From positions 841,136 to 905,135 of the forward strand of contig OX638294.1 in NCBI GenBank assembly GCA_951812325.1: DNA of 64,000 nt, read 5' to 3'. How positions within the stretch are numbered: the stretch's first letter is position 1; every line of letters starts with the position of its first letter. The notes below the pieces were generated by a model that worked only from the letters and a program-made list of their open reading frames with translations, searched no databases and had not been told where the DNA came from. This stretch comes from an uncultured Thermoanaerobaculia bacterium. GTDB taxonomy: Bacteria > Acidobacteriota > Thermoanaerobaculia > Multivoradales > Multivoraceae. This document shows positions 16,152-24,700 of the stretch, piece by piece. The position numbers were made by a program, and so were the translations under genes.

Positions 16152-17108
16152 TCAGGGAGAGGGAGCGATGCTGGAACCCGCCCTGATCGCCCACCGACCG
16201 TCCTCCTCGGTGACCAGGTAGACCGTGTCGAAGCTGTGGATCCTGGCATCGCCGGCGCCGTAACGGGTGATCCTGACCGCGACGTTGACCCCCCGGGCGC
16301 CGACCTGGATTGCCTCCATGGAGTCCGCTTCCGAACGCTCCCAGCCGAGCCGCTCCGCAAAGGCGTCGAAGTCGAACCCCTGCAGGTACTCCGCGGCGGA
16401 CTCCCACACTCCGGCTCTTCCGACTCCCACCCGAACGTGGGGGAACTGGAGGGCGCCAACCATCGCCTCCTCGTCGCGGGCGTTGAACGCGGCGAGGTAG
16501 CGGTCCACTGCGGCAAGGCCCTCCGCGGCGGTCGCCTCGCGGTCGGCCTCCGACAGATCGTCGAAGCCCGCCGCGAGCCGCGCCTGGATGCCGACCGAGC
16601 CGTCCGTCTCGGTGACGACGTAGGTGACCTGGTTGCTCCAGATGGCCGAGCCGTCCGCGCGCAGCCGCGTGTACCGCCCGGCGACGTGAGCCTGGCCGTC
16701 ACCGGCCTGGACGACGGTCGCCGAATCGAGGCGGCTCCGGTCCCATCCCGTCGCCAGCACCTGATCGAAGTCGACGGTCGCGGCGTAGGCCCCGGCGTCG
16801 GCGAACACCCGGCCGTCGAAGGCCGCTGCCGGTCGCGCGTGCGGGTATCGAAGCGTCGCGGCGAAGGCAGCGGGGTCGCGCGTGTTCCAGGATTCGATGA
16901 AGCGGTGGACGGCCTGGACGGCCTGCTCCTCGGTCAAGGCGGCTGCGGAGCCGGCGCAGACCAGGAGGAGAACCAGCAGTCGGAGGAGGTGATGAACGAC
17001 CTTGCGCAAAGTGACTTCAATCCATGCCGTCAAACCCAGCTTACTCGCAGCTGGTTCACTGCCCAGCGACGCTGGCGACGCCTGCGAGGCTTCCGCCACA
17101 TTGACCAT
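16152..17108 (-). CDS. Secreted protein with two tandem NTF2-like (SnoaL-type) domains
   Basis: 318 residues if started at ATG 17108. The hydrophobic segment VVHHLLRLLVLLLVCAGSAAA (about 37-57) looks like a signal peptide. A TTG at 17009 would place it right at the N-terminus and may be the true start. Two homologous halves follow, each opening with an Ala-rich helix and a phe/asn-arg-asp turn (AVQAVHRFIESWNTRDPAAF and GLAAVDRYLAAFNARDEEAM) and each ending in a strand of the type VTYVVTETDGSVGIQARL or VYLVTEEDGRWAIRAGS. This is the cone-shaped NTF2 fold, internally duplicated. No catalytic residues can be assigned. It is divergent from the sulfatase at 17149. Confidence 0.65.
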   Translation of the reverse strand: MVNVAEASQASPASLGSEPAASKLGLTAWIEVTLRKVVHHLLRLLVLLLVCAGSAAALTEEQAVQAVHRFIESWNTRDPAAFAATLRYPHARPAAAFDGRVFADAGAYAATVDFDQVLATGWDRSRLDSATVVQAGDGQAHVAGRYTRLRADGSAIWSNQVTYVVTETDGSVGIQARLAAGFDDLSEADREATAAEGLAAVDRYLAAFNARDEEAMVGALQFPHVRVGVGRAGVWESAAEYLQGFDFDAFAERLGWERSEADSMEAIQVGARGVNVAVRITRYGAGDARIHSFDTVYLVTEEDGRWAIRAGSSIAPSP

Positions 17109-17148
17109 AGCTCCCGAGAGGGCGCCCTGAAGTTAGGATGACCCGCGT

Positions 17149-18693
17149 ATGCGCCGCAACCGGCACTCAGCCTCTGTCGTAACCCTCGCGGCAGTCGGGG
17201 CCTGCTTCGCCGCGACCGCGCTGTCGCCAGCGCCTGCCCCGGCTCAGGACGCGCCTCCGAACATTCTGTTCGCGATCGCCGACGACTGGGGTTGGCCGCA
17301 CGCATCGGCCTACGGCGACCCGGTGGTGAAGACTCCCGCGTTCGACCGCATTGCCCGCGAGGGCGCCCTGGCGCACCACGCCTACGTCTCCTCGCCTTCC
17401 TGCACGCCGTCGCGCGGAGCGATTCTCACCGGTCAGTGGCACTGGCGGCTCGAGGGCGCAGCGAACCTGTGGAGCGTCTTCCCCGACCGCTTCGAGACGT
17501 ACCAGGAAACACTGAAGGGCGCCGGCTACCGCACGGGCGCCGCCGGCAAGGCCTGGGGTCCCGGAAGTACCGAAACGGAAGGACGCCAGCTCGCCGGCCG
17601 TCGCTTCGGCAGCTTCGAAGAGTTCCTGGCCGGGCAGGGCGAAAGCCAGCCCTTCGCCTTCTGGCTCGGAACGTCCGATCCACACCGCCCCTTCCGCCCC
17701 GGCTCGGGCGCACAGAGCGGCATGGAACTCGACGCAATCGAGCTTCCAGCCGCGTTTCCGGACCATCCCGAGGTCCGCGGGGATGTCGCCGACTACTACT
17801 GGGAGGTCCAGCGGTTCGACGTCCTGGTCGGCGACGCCCTGCAGTTGCTCGACGAGCAGGGGCTCTCGGACAACACGATCGTGGTCATGACGAGCGATCA
17901 TGGAATGCCCTTCCCCCGCTGCAAGAGCAACGTCTATGACTGCGGGGCGCGGGTACCGCTGGCAATTCGCTGGCCCGGCCGAGCCGAGCCCGGCCTCGAG
18001 GTCAACGCCTTCATCAGTCTGACGGACCTGGCGCCCACGTTCCTGGCCGCCGCCGGCCTTCCGCTGCCGGACGCGATGACGGGCAAGAGTCTCATTCCCC
18101 TGCTCGGCGCCGGCAATGACAGCGACTTCCTCCAGGCCGTCATCGTGGCCGACGGGCGCGACCATGTGCTGACCGGCAAGGAGCGGCACGTGCCCGCACA
18201 GGAGGCGCCCGATGTGGGCGGCTACCCGAGCCGGGCGATCCGCACCCACGACTACCTCTACATCCACAACTTCCGCCCCGACCGCTGGCCCAACGGCACG
18301 CCGAACCACGAACAGGCCGCCTACCCCGGCGCCTGGTACGCGGACACGGACAACGGGCCGACGAAGACGTACATGATCGAGAACCGGGATCGCGACGCCG
18401 AGCACCGACGGCTCTACGACCTGTCCTTCGCCAAGCGGCCCGCGGTCGAGCTCTACGACCTGCGGAGCGACCCGGACCAGCAGGTGAACATCGCCGACGA
18501 TCCGGACTACCGGGCGACCAGGGACGAACTTGCCGAACGGCTCCTGGAGCGGCTGCGGGAAACCGGCGACCCACGCGCCTCCGGCGGCGGCGATGTCTTC
18601 GACGACTACGAGTATCTGGGAGGAGCGCCGCGTCACCCGAGTCTGCCGCGACGGGCTCCAGGCGCTCTACGTCCGCCGGCAGCGAGGCCCTGA
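17149..18693 (+). CDS. Exported sulfatase (alkaline-phosphatase superfamily)
   Basis: 514 residues with a signal peptide (about 1-33, ending PAPAQDA). It opens with the metal-binding NILFAIADDWGWPHASAYG (D45, D46). It carries the sulfatase signature SPSCTPSRGAILTG, in which C85 would be converted to formylglycine, so the organism needs a formylglycine-generating enzyme. A second metal motif is TSDHGMPFPRCKSNVYDCG. The C-terminal region YDLRSDPDQQVNIADDPDY matches N-sulfoglucosamine/heparan-type sulfatases. Likely role: removing sulfate from polysaccharides in periplasm or medium. No FGE or glycosidase is adjacent. A TAGGAT box lies nine bases before the ATG; AGGA within it could also be a ribosome site. 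Confidence 0.92.
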   Translation: MRRNRHSASVVTLAAVGACFAATALSPAPAPAQDAPPNILFAIADDWGWPHASAYGDPVVKTPAFDRIAREGALAHHAYVSSPSCTPSRGAILTGQWHWRLEGAANLWSVFPDRFETYQETLKGAGYRTGAAGKAWGPGSTETEGRQLAGRRFGSFEEFLAGQGESQPFAFWLGTSDPHRPFRPGSGAQSGMELDAIELPAAFPDHPEVRGDVADYYWEVQRFDVLVGDALQLLDEQGLSDNTIVVMTSDHGMPFPRCKSNVYDCGARVPLAIRWPGRAEPGLEVNAFISLTDLAPTFLAAAGLPLPDAMTGKSLIPLLGAGNDSDFLQAVIVADGRDHVLTGKERHVPAQEAPDVGGYPSRAIRTHDYLYIHNFRPDRWPNGTPNHEQAAYPGAWYADTDNGPTKTYMIENRDRDAEHRRLYDLSFAKRPAVELYDLRSDPDQQVNIADDPDYRATRDELAERLLERLRETGDPRASGGGDVFDDYEYLGGAPRHPSLPRRAPGALRPPAARP

Positions 18694-18723
18694 GCCTCCA
18701 GGGTCCCGCGGCCGGCTGCGCGA

Positions 18724-18840
18724 ATGCAGCAGCGACGCCTGATCGGCATCGTCGGCGGCCTGGGACCGTTCGCGCATCTGGACTTCAAGCGGAAGCTGCT
18801 TGAGGCAGCGAGCGAGTTGGTCGGCGGAGGTCAGTTTCGC
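18724..18840 (+). pseudogene. N-terminal remnant of an aspartate/glutamate racemase-family gene
   Basis: From ATG 18724 the frame reads MQQRRLIGIVGGLGPFAHLD and FKRKLLEAASELVGGG, which resembles the first 36 residues of the Asp/Glu/hydantoin racemase family (IGIVGGLGP-(Y/F)-AH-x-D-F motif). After about residue 38 the similarity stops and the sequence passes into a dispersed palindromic repeat (18849-18926). The frame stays open only as antisense of the next gene. It looks like the 5-prime scrap of a deleted gene. Confidence rests on one short motif. Confidence 0.5.
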
Positions 18841-18848
18841 AGAACCGG

Positions 18849-18926
18849 AATGCCGGCCGGAACCCCGGTGGCGCGCGCCACCCGCGAACCAGTCCGCGCG
18901 TCATCGGGCGCACGGATGGCACGCCG
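18849..18926 (+). repeat. Dispersed two-hairpin palindromic element, copy A
   Basis: It holds GGTGGCG-CG-CGCCACC (18867-18882), the shared connector CCGCGAACCAGTCCG, and a shortened second hairpin ending TCATCGGGCGCACGGATGGCA. It matches copies at 41311-41386 (opposite strand) and 52694-52776. It begins exactly where the racemase remnant ends. Confidence 0.75.
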
Positions 18927-18948
18927 GCGCAACCGGTGGCCAACGGCA

Positions 18949-18983
18949 GAACCGCCGGCGGCCTTTCGGCGCACCGGCGGTTC
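18949..18983. terminator. Strong hairpin between convergent genes
   Basis: GAACCGCCGG (18949-18958) pairs perfectly with CCGGCGGTTC (18974-18983) across 15 bases. It sits 26 bp past the stop of the minus-strand gene at 19009 and downstream of the sulfatase, so it could end transcription from either side. No T-run is present; only TTC follows. Confidence 0.45.
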
Positions 18984-19008
18984 AAACGGAACGGAGCTGG
19001 CGTACGGC

Positions 19009-20493
19009 TTACTCGCCGCCGGCGGCGCCGGCAGCGGCGGCCTCGGCCTTCTCGCGTTGCTCGGCCATCTGCTTGAGGAAGGCGTTGGCAGCCTTCGCCT
19101 CCTCCATGTCGACGGCGCCGTCCTTGTTCTGGTCCATCATCTCGAAGTACTGCTTCACCCCGCCGGGGGCCTCTTCGAGCTGCATCTTGCCGTCCCGGCT
19201 CTCGTCGGAAAAGGCGACGACCGCCGTCAGGTCAAGGCCGTCCCCGTCGCCGCTGAAGGCGACGTGGCCCTTGTTCTCGTCGTTGATGTACGACATGAAG
19301 CCGAAGCTCATCTCGTCGGTCGTCGGCTCGCCCCAGCGGACCGTCGCGGTCGGGTCGGGGTTGGCCGGGTTGTCCTCCGAGTTGTCGAACACCGTCGTCA
19401 GGACCACCCGGGTGCCGGCCGGCACCTTCTTGCGCTCCTCGTACTTGTAGGTGGTCTGCCAGTTGAAGTCGTAGTTCGGCACGTCGAGCAGGACCTCGTG
19501 GCTACCGTCCGGGTAGTGGGCCTCGTACTTCGCCGCCTTGCCGCGCAGGTGCATGTGCGGCAGGTAGCCGACGATCTCGGAGTCTGTCGGGAACGTCCAC
19601 TCGGTCTGGATCGTGTAGTCCGAGGCGCCGGGCGGCACGGCGAAGTCGTACTTGCCCATGTCCGCGTTGAAGACTTCGTACTTCACGTCGTCTTCGCTGT
19701 CGTAGAACTTGAGCGCCACCTGCGACTGATCCCAGGATCCGGTGCCCTCGCCCGGCTCCTTGTGGTAGTGCATCTGCCAGGTCAGGTCGCGGCCCGCCTT
19801 CAGCACGTCCGCCATGCCGTCCGTGTGGATCACCGGGTCGTTGCCGGGAGCGATGCCGCCCAGGCCGGGAACGATGATGTGGTGAACCGCCGGGCTGCCG
19901 GGCCGAAACTCGATCGCCTTGACGAAGCGGTCTTCCGGGATCATGTCCTCGGTCACCGTCGTCTTCCGGTAGATGTAGAGGTCGTCCACGTCGTCCTCGA
20001 CCCAGAAGGGCTCGTCGAACTGCAGGACGAGGTCCGGCTCGCCGATCAGCCAGCCGCCGCTGCTCGGCCACTCGATGGGCGCCGGAGCGTCCGCCGGATC
20101 ACCGGCCGGAGCGCCGGACTCCGCCCAGCGCACGATCAGGTCGATCTCTTCCTGAGTCAGGGTGCGTTCGTTGGAGAACACGCCGTTGTGTGCCGGGGAG
20201 GCATCCCACGGAGGCATGGCCCGCGTGGCGACCTGGCGCGCGATCGAACGGGCCCAGGGCCGCGTCTCTTCGTAGGTGGTGAGGGCCATCGGCGCGACCA
20301 TGCCGCCGAGGTTGGCGCCGTTCGGGCGGTGGCAGACCTGGCATTCCTGCTGCAGCACGGGCGCCACGTCGCGGTAGAAGGTGACCGCTTCGGTGTCGAC
20401 CGCCGCGGCGGCGGCGAGGCCGGAAACCGCCAGGGCGCCGACGACGCTCAGGGCGAGTGTGCGGAAAGCGGATGGGCACTGGGCGCGAGTCAT
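19009..20493 (-). CDS. Exported heme c / copper type II monooxygenase-like protein with EF-hands
   Basis: 494 residues. A signal peptide (about 1-31) precedes a mini cytochrome c region with heme site CQVCH (51-55) and the Met-rich GGMVAPMALTTYEETRPWA plus ATRAMPPWDASP. A PHM-like beta-sandwich follows with possible copper-ligand clusters VHHIIVPG, WQMHYHKEPG and the hallmark HMHLRGKAAKYEAHYPDG. Near the C-terminus two calcium-loop candidates (DESRDGKMQLEE and DQNKDGAVDMEE) form EF-hands, then an Ala/Glu tail. The family is common in Acidobacteriota and Planctomycetes but its substrate is not established. The ATG at 20493 has GGAGG six bases upstream. It is divergent from the ABC gene cluster at 20796. 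Confidence 0.8.
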   Translation of the reverse strand: MTRAQCPSAFRTLALSVVGALAVSGLAAAAAVDTEAVTFYRDVAPVLQQECQVCHRPNGANLGGMVAPMALTTYEETRPWARSIARQVATRAMPPWDASPAHNGVFSNERTLTQEEIDLIVRWAESGAPAGDPADAPAPIEWPSSGGWLIGEPDLVLQFDEPFWVEDDVDDLYIYRKTTVTEDMIPEDRFVKAIEFRPGSPAVHHIIVPGLGGIAPGNDPVIHTDGMADVLKAGRDLTWQMHYHKEPGEGTGSWDQSQVALKFYDSEDDVKYEVFNADMGKYDFAVPPGASDYTIQTEWTFPTDSEIVGYLPHMHLRGKAAKYEAHYPDGSHEVLLDVPNYDFNWQTTYKYEERKKVPAGTRVVLTTVFDNSEDNPANPDPTATVRWGEPTTDEMSFGFMSYINDENKGHVAFSGDGDGLDLTAVVAFSDESRDGKMQLEEAPGGVKQYFEMMDQNKDGAVDMEEAKAANAFLKQMAEQREKAEAAAAGAAGGE

Positions 20494-20721
20494 TCAGAAC
20501 CTCCGTCTGAGGATTGCCGGGACGAGAACCGCCCGGAGTGTCCAGAGATGTTGTCGGAAACAAGGCTGCGGAGCGCATCCGCATACTATACGGACTTCTA
20601 CGCGCACGACCGTCGCGGGTTTCGTATCAGGCCCGTGCGGGCGGGCCTGGCTTCGGCTCGCGGTGCAGAGCGCAACCAGAAGCGGCTCGCATCCGTATAA
20701 GAGGTTTCGGGAGGTAACGGC

Positions 20722-20799
20722 TTGAACAACACGGTGGCTCGCCACGGGGCCGGGATTGCTGGCCGCCGCCCGTCGCGGTTCCGGGAGGTAGCGATTTGA
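20722..20799 (+). CDS. 25-residue leader ORF overlapping the ABC ATPase start
   Basis: TTG 20722 is preceded by GGGAGGT and reads MNNTVARHGAGIAGRRPSRF then REVAI. Its TGA overlaps the TTG of the ABC gene as TTGA. Its initiation region (20703-20738) is a diverged copy of the real one (20777-20812): 28 of 36 bases match at an offset of 74, with the start codons in register. It may be translated and couple expression of the downstream gene, or it may be a duplication relic. No homology is recognised. Confidence 0.4.
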   Translation: MNNTVARHGAGIAGRRPSRFREVAI

Positions 20800-21782
20800 G
20801 CACGACAGTGGCCGCAAGCGGCCTGCGCCATGTGTACAAGGGCGGCACGGTTGCCCTTGACGGCGTCGACCTTGAGATCGGCGCCGGCCTGTTCGGCCTG
20901 CTGGGTCCCAATGGCGCCGGCAAGAGCACCCTGATGCGGATCGTCTGCACACTGCTCGCGCCGTCCGCCGGCGCCGTGAGCGTCTTCGGCCACGATGCCG
21001 TCAAGGAGCGCCGGGCCGTCCGTGCGCACCTGGGCTACCTGCCGCAGGAGTTCGGCGCCTGGCGTCTGCACCGCGTGGAAGAGGTGCTCGACACCCTGGC
21101 CGAACTTTCCGGTCTCGACGAGCGCGCCACGCGGCGCGAGCGCGTCGACGCCGTCCTCGACAGTGTCGGCCTGGGCGACGTCGCCCATCGCAAGGTGAAG
21201 AAGCTCTCCGGCGGCATGAGGCGCCGCCTCGGCATCGCGCAGGCCCTGATCCACCAGCCCCGCCTGCTCGTCGTCGACGAACCGACCGTCGGCCTGGACC
21301 CGGAGGAGCGCATCCGCTTCCGTCAACTGATGGCGACCCTGGGGCGCGAGCGGACGATCATTCTCTCGACCCACATCGTCGCCGACCTGGGGACCGGCTG
21401 CAATGACCTGGCCCTGCTCGACGCCGGCAAGATCGTCTTCCGCGGCTCGCCGACACAACTGCTCGAACGAGCCGCGGGACAGGTCTTCGAACTCGCTCTG
21501 CCCCTGTCCGCGCCGCAGCCCGAGGGAGACTTCGAGATCGTCTCGCGTACAGACAGCCTGAACGAGGCCACGTACCGCGCCGTCGCCGCGCCGGGCGGCG
21601 TTCCGGACGGCGCGCGGATCGCCGCTTCGCCGACACTCGAGGAGGGCTACCTCGCCTTCATGGTCGCGCGCGGCCGCGCCGAGGCCCTGGTGAGCGACGA
21701 GCACTTCGGACAGCACGACAAAGTCGACCTGGCCGAGCCCCCGTCCGCGACGGACGCCACCGGAAAGGAGGCGCACCCTTGA
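20796..21782 (+). CDS. ABC transporter ATPase subunit
   Basis: 328 residues. Walker A is GPNGAGKST (near 37-45), the Q-loop YLPQEFG, signature LSGGMRRRLGIAQAL, Walker B LLVVDEPTVGLDP and H-loop STHIVAD. This is the DrrA/CcmA-like branch that pairs with ABC-2 permeases. The last hundred residues form a C-terminal extension also seen, by eye, at the end of the fused ATPase at 29682 (EGYLAFMVARG versus DGYLWLARSVRG). It starts at TTG 20796 with GGGAGGT upstream. Its stop overlaps the TTG of the permease-peptidase fusion at 21779, which is its evident membrane partner. Confidence 0.93.
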   Translation: MSTTVAASGLRHVYKGGTVALDGVDLEIGAGLFGLLGPNGAGKSTLMRIVCTLLAPSAGAVSVFGHDAVKERRAVRAHLGYLPQEFGAWRLHRVEEVLDTLAELSGLDERATRRERVDAVLDSVGLGDVAHRKVKKLSGGMRRRLGIAQALIHQPRLLVVDEPTVGLDPEERIRFRQLMATLGRERTIILSTHIVADLGTGCNDLALLDAGKIVFRGSPTQLLERAAGQVFELALPLSAPQPEGDFEIVSRTDSLNEATYRAVAAPGGVPDGARIAASPTLEEGYLAFMVARGRAEALVSDEHFGQHDKVDLAEPPSATDATGKEAHP

Positions 21783-24700
21783 TCTCGTTTGCCAACGTCC
21801 GGTCGCTCGCCCGGGCGGAGATGCGCACCATCCGGCGGCTGTTCCGCTTCTGGCTGTTCTCGGCCGCGGCGATGCTGCTCGGCCTGCTGTTCTTCGGCCA
21901 GTACTTGGTCATGCACGGCCTGGGCTCCGGTTTCTCGGCCTCCGCGGGCGCCTTCAGCCCCAAGTTCCTGCTCAGCCAGACCGCTCTCTGGCAGACAACG
22001 GTCCTCGGCATCGGCGTCGTCTTCCTGGCCTTCGACCTGCGCGCCCGCGACCGGCGCGACCGCGTGATCGAAGTGCTCGACAGCCGCCCCTACTCGAACG
22101 TCGAGCTCGTCCTTGGCCGCTTCCTCGGCGCCTTGTTCATGGTCTGGTGCGTGGCGTTCCTCGCGATGATCATCATCCAGGGCTTCGGCCACTCCGGGGT
22201 CGCGTTCGGTTGGTGGGTCGGCGAACCGGCGATCTGGAGTTCCGTGTGGGCCTACCTGCTGATCGAGGCGCTGCCGGCCCTCGCCGTCTACGTCGCCTTC
22301 GTGCACGTCGTCGCCCTGGTCGGCAACAACCGCCTGATCGCCGCCGTGGCCGGCCTCGGCCTGGCCGTCGGGAGCACGTTCCTGAGCTTCCGGCTACCCC
22401 TCTACATCCTCCCCTCGCTGGCCCTCAACGGCGGCTACGTCAGCAGCATCTCGGAGGTCGCACCCCAGATCTGGACCGTCCCCAATCTGTTGAACCGGGG
22501 CAGTTTCGCCCTGCTGGCAGCGGGCCTGCTGGCGGTCGCCGTCGCCGTGCATCCCCGTCTCGACAACACGAACCGCAAGCTGTGGGGGATCGGCGGCGGC
22601 GCCGGGCTGGCGGCCGGCGCCGCTCTCATCTTCGCGACGATCACCTGGAACGTGAACCAGCTCGCCGGGCGTGACGCCTGGCGCGCCGCGCACGAGGAGC
22701 GTCAGGCCGACCCCGTGGTCGACCTCCAGACAATCCGCGGCTCGGTCGACATCGAACGAGGCGGACGTCTGGCCCTCGACCTGGAAGTCCAGTTCCTGTC
22801 AGCGGCGGACGCCACGGCCACGTTCAGCCTGAATCCGGGCCTGGAAGTGGACGGCATCTGGAACGCCGGCGGCGCGGCGCTGACCTTCGCACACGACAAC
22901 GGCCTGCTCGACATCGACCTCGGGGCCACGCCGCCGGCAGGCCAGGTCACCGGGGTTCGGGTACGCGCCAGCGGGCGCCCCGACCTCCGCTTCGCCTACC
23001 TGGACGCCGTAATCGACTTCAACACGATCGATTGGCAGGACGCCCAGATCTTCATTCTGGGCAACCTGAACGGCTTCGTCGAGCGCAACTACGTAGCCCT
23101 CCCGGCCTCCCTCGCGTGGCTTCCACGCCCCGGAGCATCCGTCGGAACGGGCGACCCCCGGCAACGTCCCCGGGACTTCTTCGAACTCGACCTCACCGTG
23201 CGAACTCCCTCAGCCTGGACGGTCGCGGGGCCCGGCAAAGCCGAATCAACCGGCGACGGGGAGCGCTTCGCTCCCGCGGCCTCGGTCCCGGAGGTCATGC
23301 TGGTCGCCGGCAGGTTCGACCGCCGGACGACGGTGGTCGAGGGCACGGAGGTGGAGCTCCTGTTCCACCCCGCTCATCTGAAGAACCTCGACTACTTCGG
23401 CGACGCCAGAGAGGAGATCGAAGCGGTCGCCGCCGAGCGCTTCGCCGCCGCCCGGGAACTGGGTCTGCCCTACCCCTACCGCCAGTTCACTCTGGTCGAG
23501 GTTCCCTGGACACTGCGTTCGTACGGCGCCGGATGGCGCATGGACACCGAGCGGGCGCCGCCCGGCATGTTGCTGATCAGCGAGAGCGGTCTTCCGACCT
23601 CACGGTTCGAGTTCCGGTTCCGCAACCCGGAACGGTACGAGGACCAGGAGGGCGGTCTCGCACGAGCGAAAGCGCAAGGCCTGCGGGAGTTCTTCCGCGC
23701 CGACTTTTCCGGCGGCAACGCGGAGGCCGGCGGCGCTCGCAATCTGTTCCTCTACAGGACCGGCGCGCGCGGCCCCGAGGCGCTGGCGCTCGAGGCCCTG
23801 TGCCACAACCTCGTCAACCGGCTCGTCAACGGCGGCGAATCCTACTTCTCGGCCCACCTGTTCGACCGCGAGTTCAGCTGGACGCTCATGAACGCGCTGC
23901 AGGGAGGGCTTTCCGGCCAGTTCGCGAGCGGCAGCGGCTCGATGTCAAGCGGCATCGTCAACGGCATCACGGACCGGCCCGGCGTCTGGGATGCCGTGCT
24001 CGGGAGTTCCCTCACCGAAATCGATGGAGGGGAAGATCCGAAGCGCGCCGTGAACGCGCTCTATCTGAAGACGTCCGCCCTCGCCGACGCGATTCTCGAC
24101 GGCGCCGGTCGCGAACGGGCCGCCGCGATGCTGGCCATCCTGCTCCGCGAGCACCTGGGCGCCACTTTTTCCGCGGCCGACCTCTACCGAGCCGCCGACG
24201 AGGCGGGCGTCGACCTGCCGGGACTCGTCGGCGGTTTTCTCCACCAGACCGATCTGCCGGGCTTCCTCGTGTCCCCGGCCGAAATCGAACGGTTGCCGGA
24301 CGACGACCAGGGCGTGCCCCAGTACCAGACGCGCCTGTTCGTCCGCAACGGCGAGGAGGCGCCCGGCCTGTTCCGTCTGCGCTACGCTGTGCGGACCCCG
24401 GGCGGCTCTCGCTGGGACTCGAGCGAACCCGTGCTGATCCCCGGCCATACGAGCGTCGAGTTCGGTCTCGTCACCTCCCGGCCGCCCGGGACGATGCTCG
24501 CGTCTCCCTATCTGTCGCTGAACCGGCGCGAGTTCCCCGTCGAGCTGCCACGGCTCGACGACGAGACGATCACGGACAGCGAACCGCTGCGCGGCGTTCG
24601 GCCCGCCGACTGGTTGCCCGCCTTCCTGGACAATGGCGCGAACACGATCGTTGTCGACGATCTGGATCCCGGTTTCTCCGTGGCCGCGGACGAGGCGGAG

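Noticed and set aside
17101..17139. TTGACC ... TAGGAT as a full sigma-70 promoter for the sulfatase gene
   Set aside because: The spacing of 27 bases is too long; only the -10-like box near the start codon is kept as a possibility.
20580..20620. TATAGT as a promoter for the minus-strand gene at 20493
   Set aside because: The hexamer is good but no -35 fits at 16-18 bases and the leader would be about 90 bases. It is possible but not better supported than chance in an AT-richer patch.
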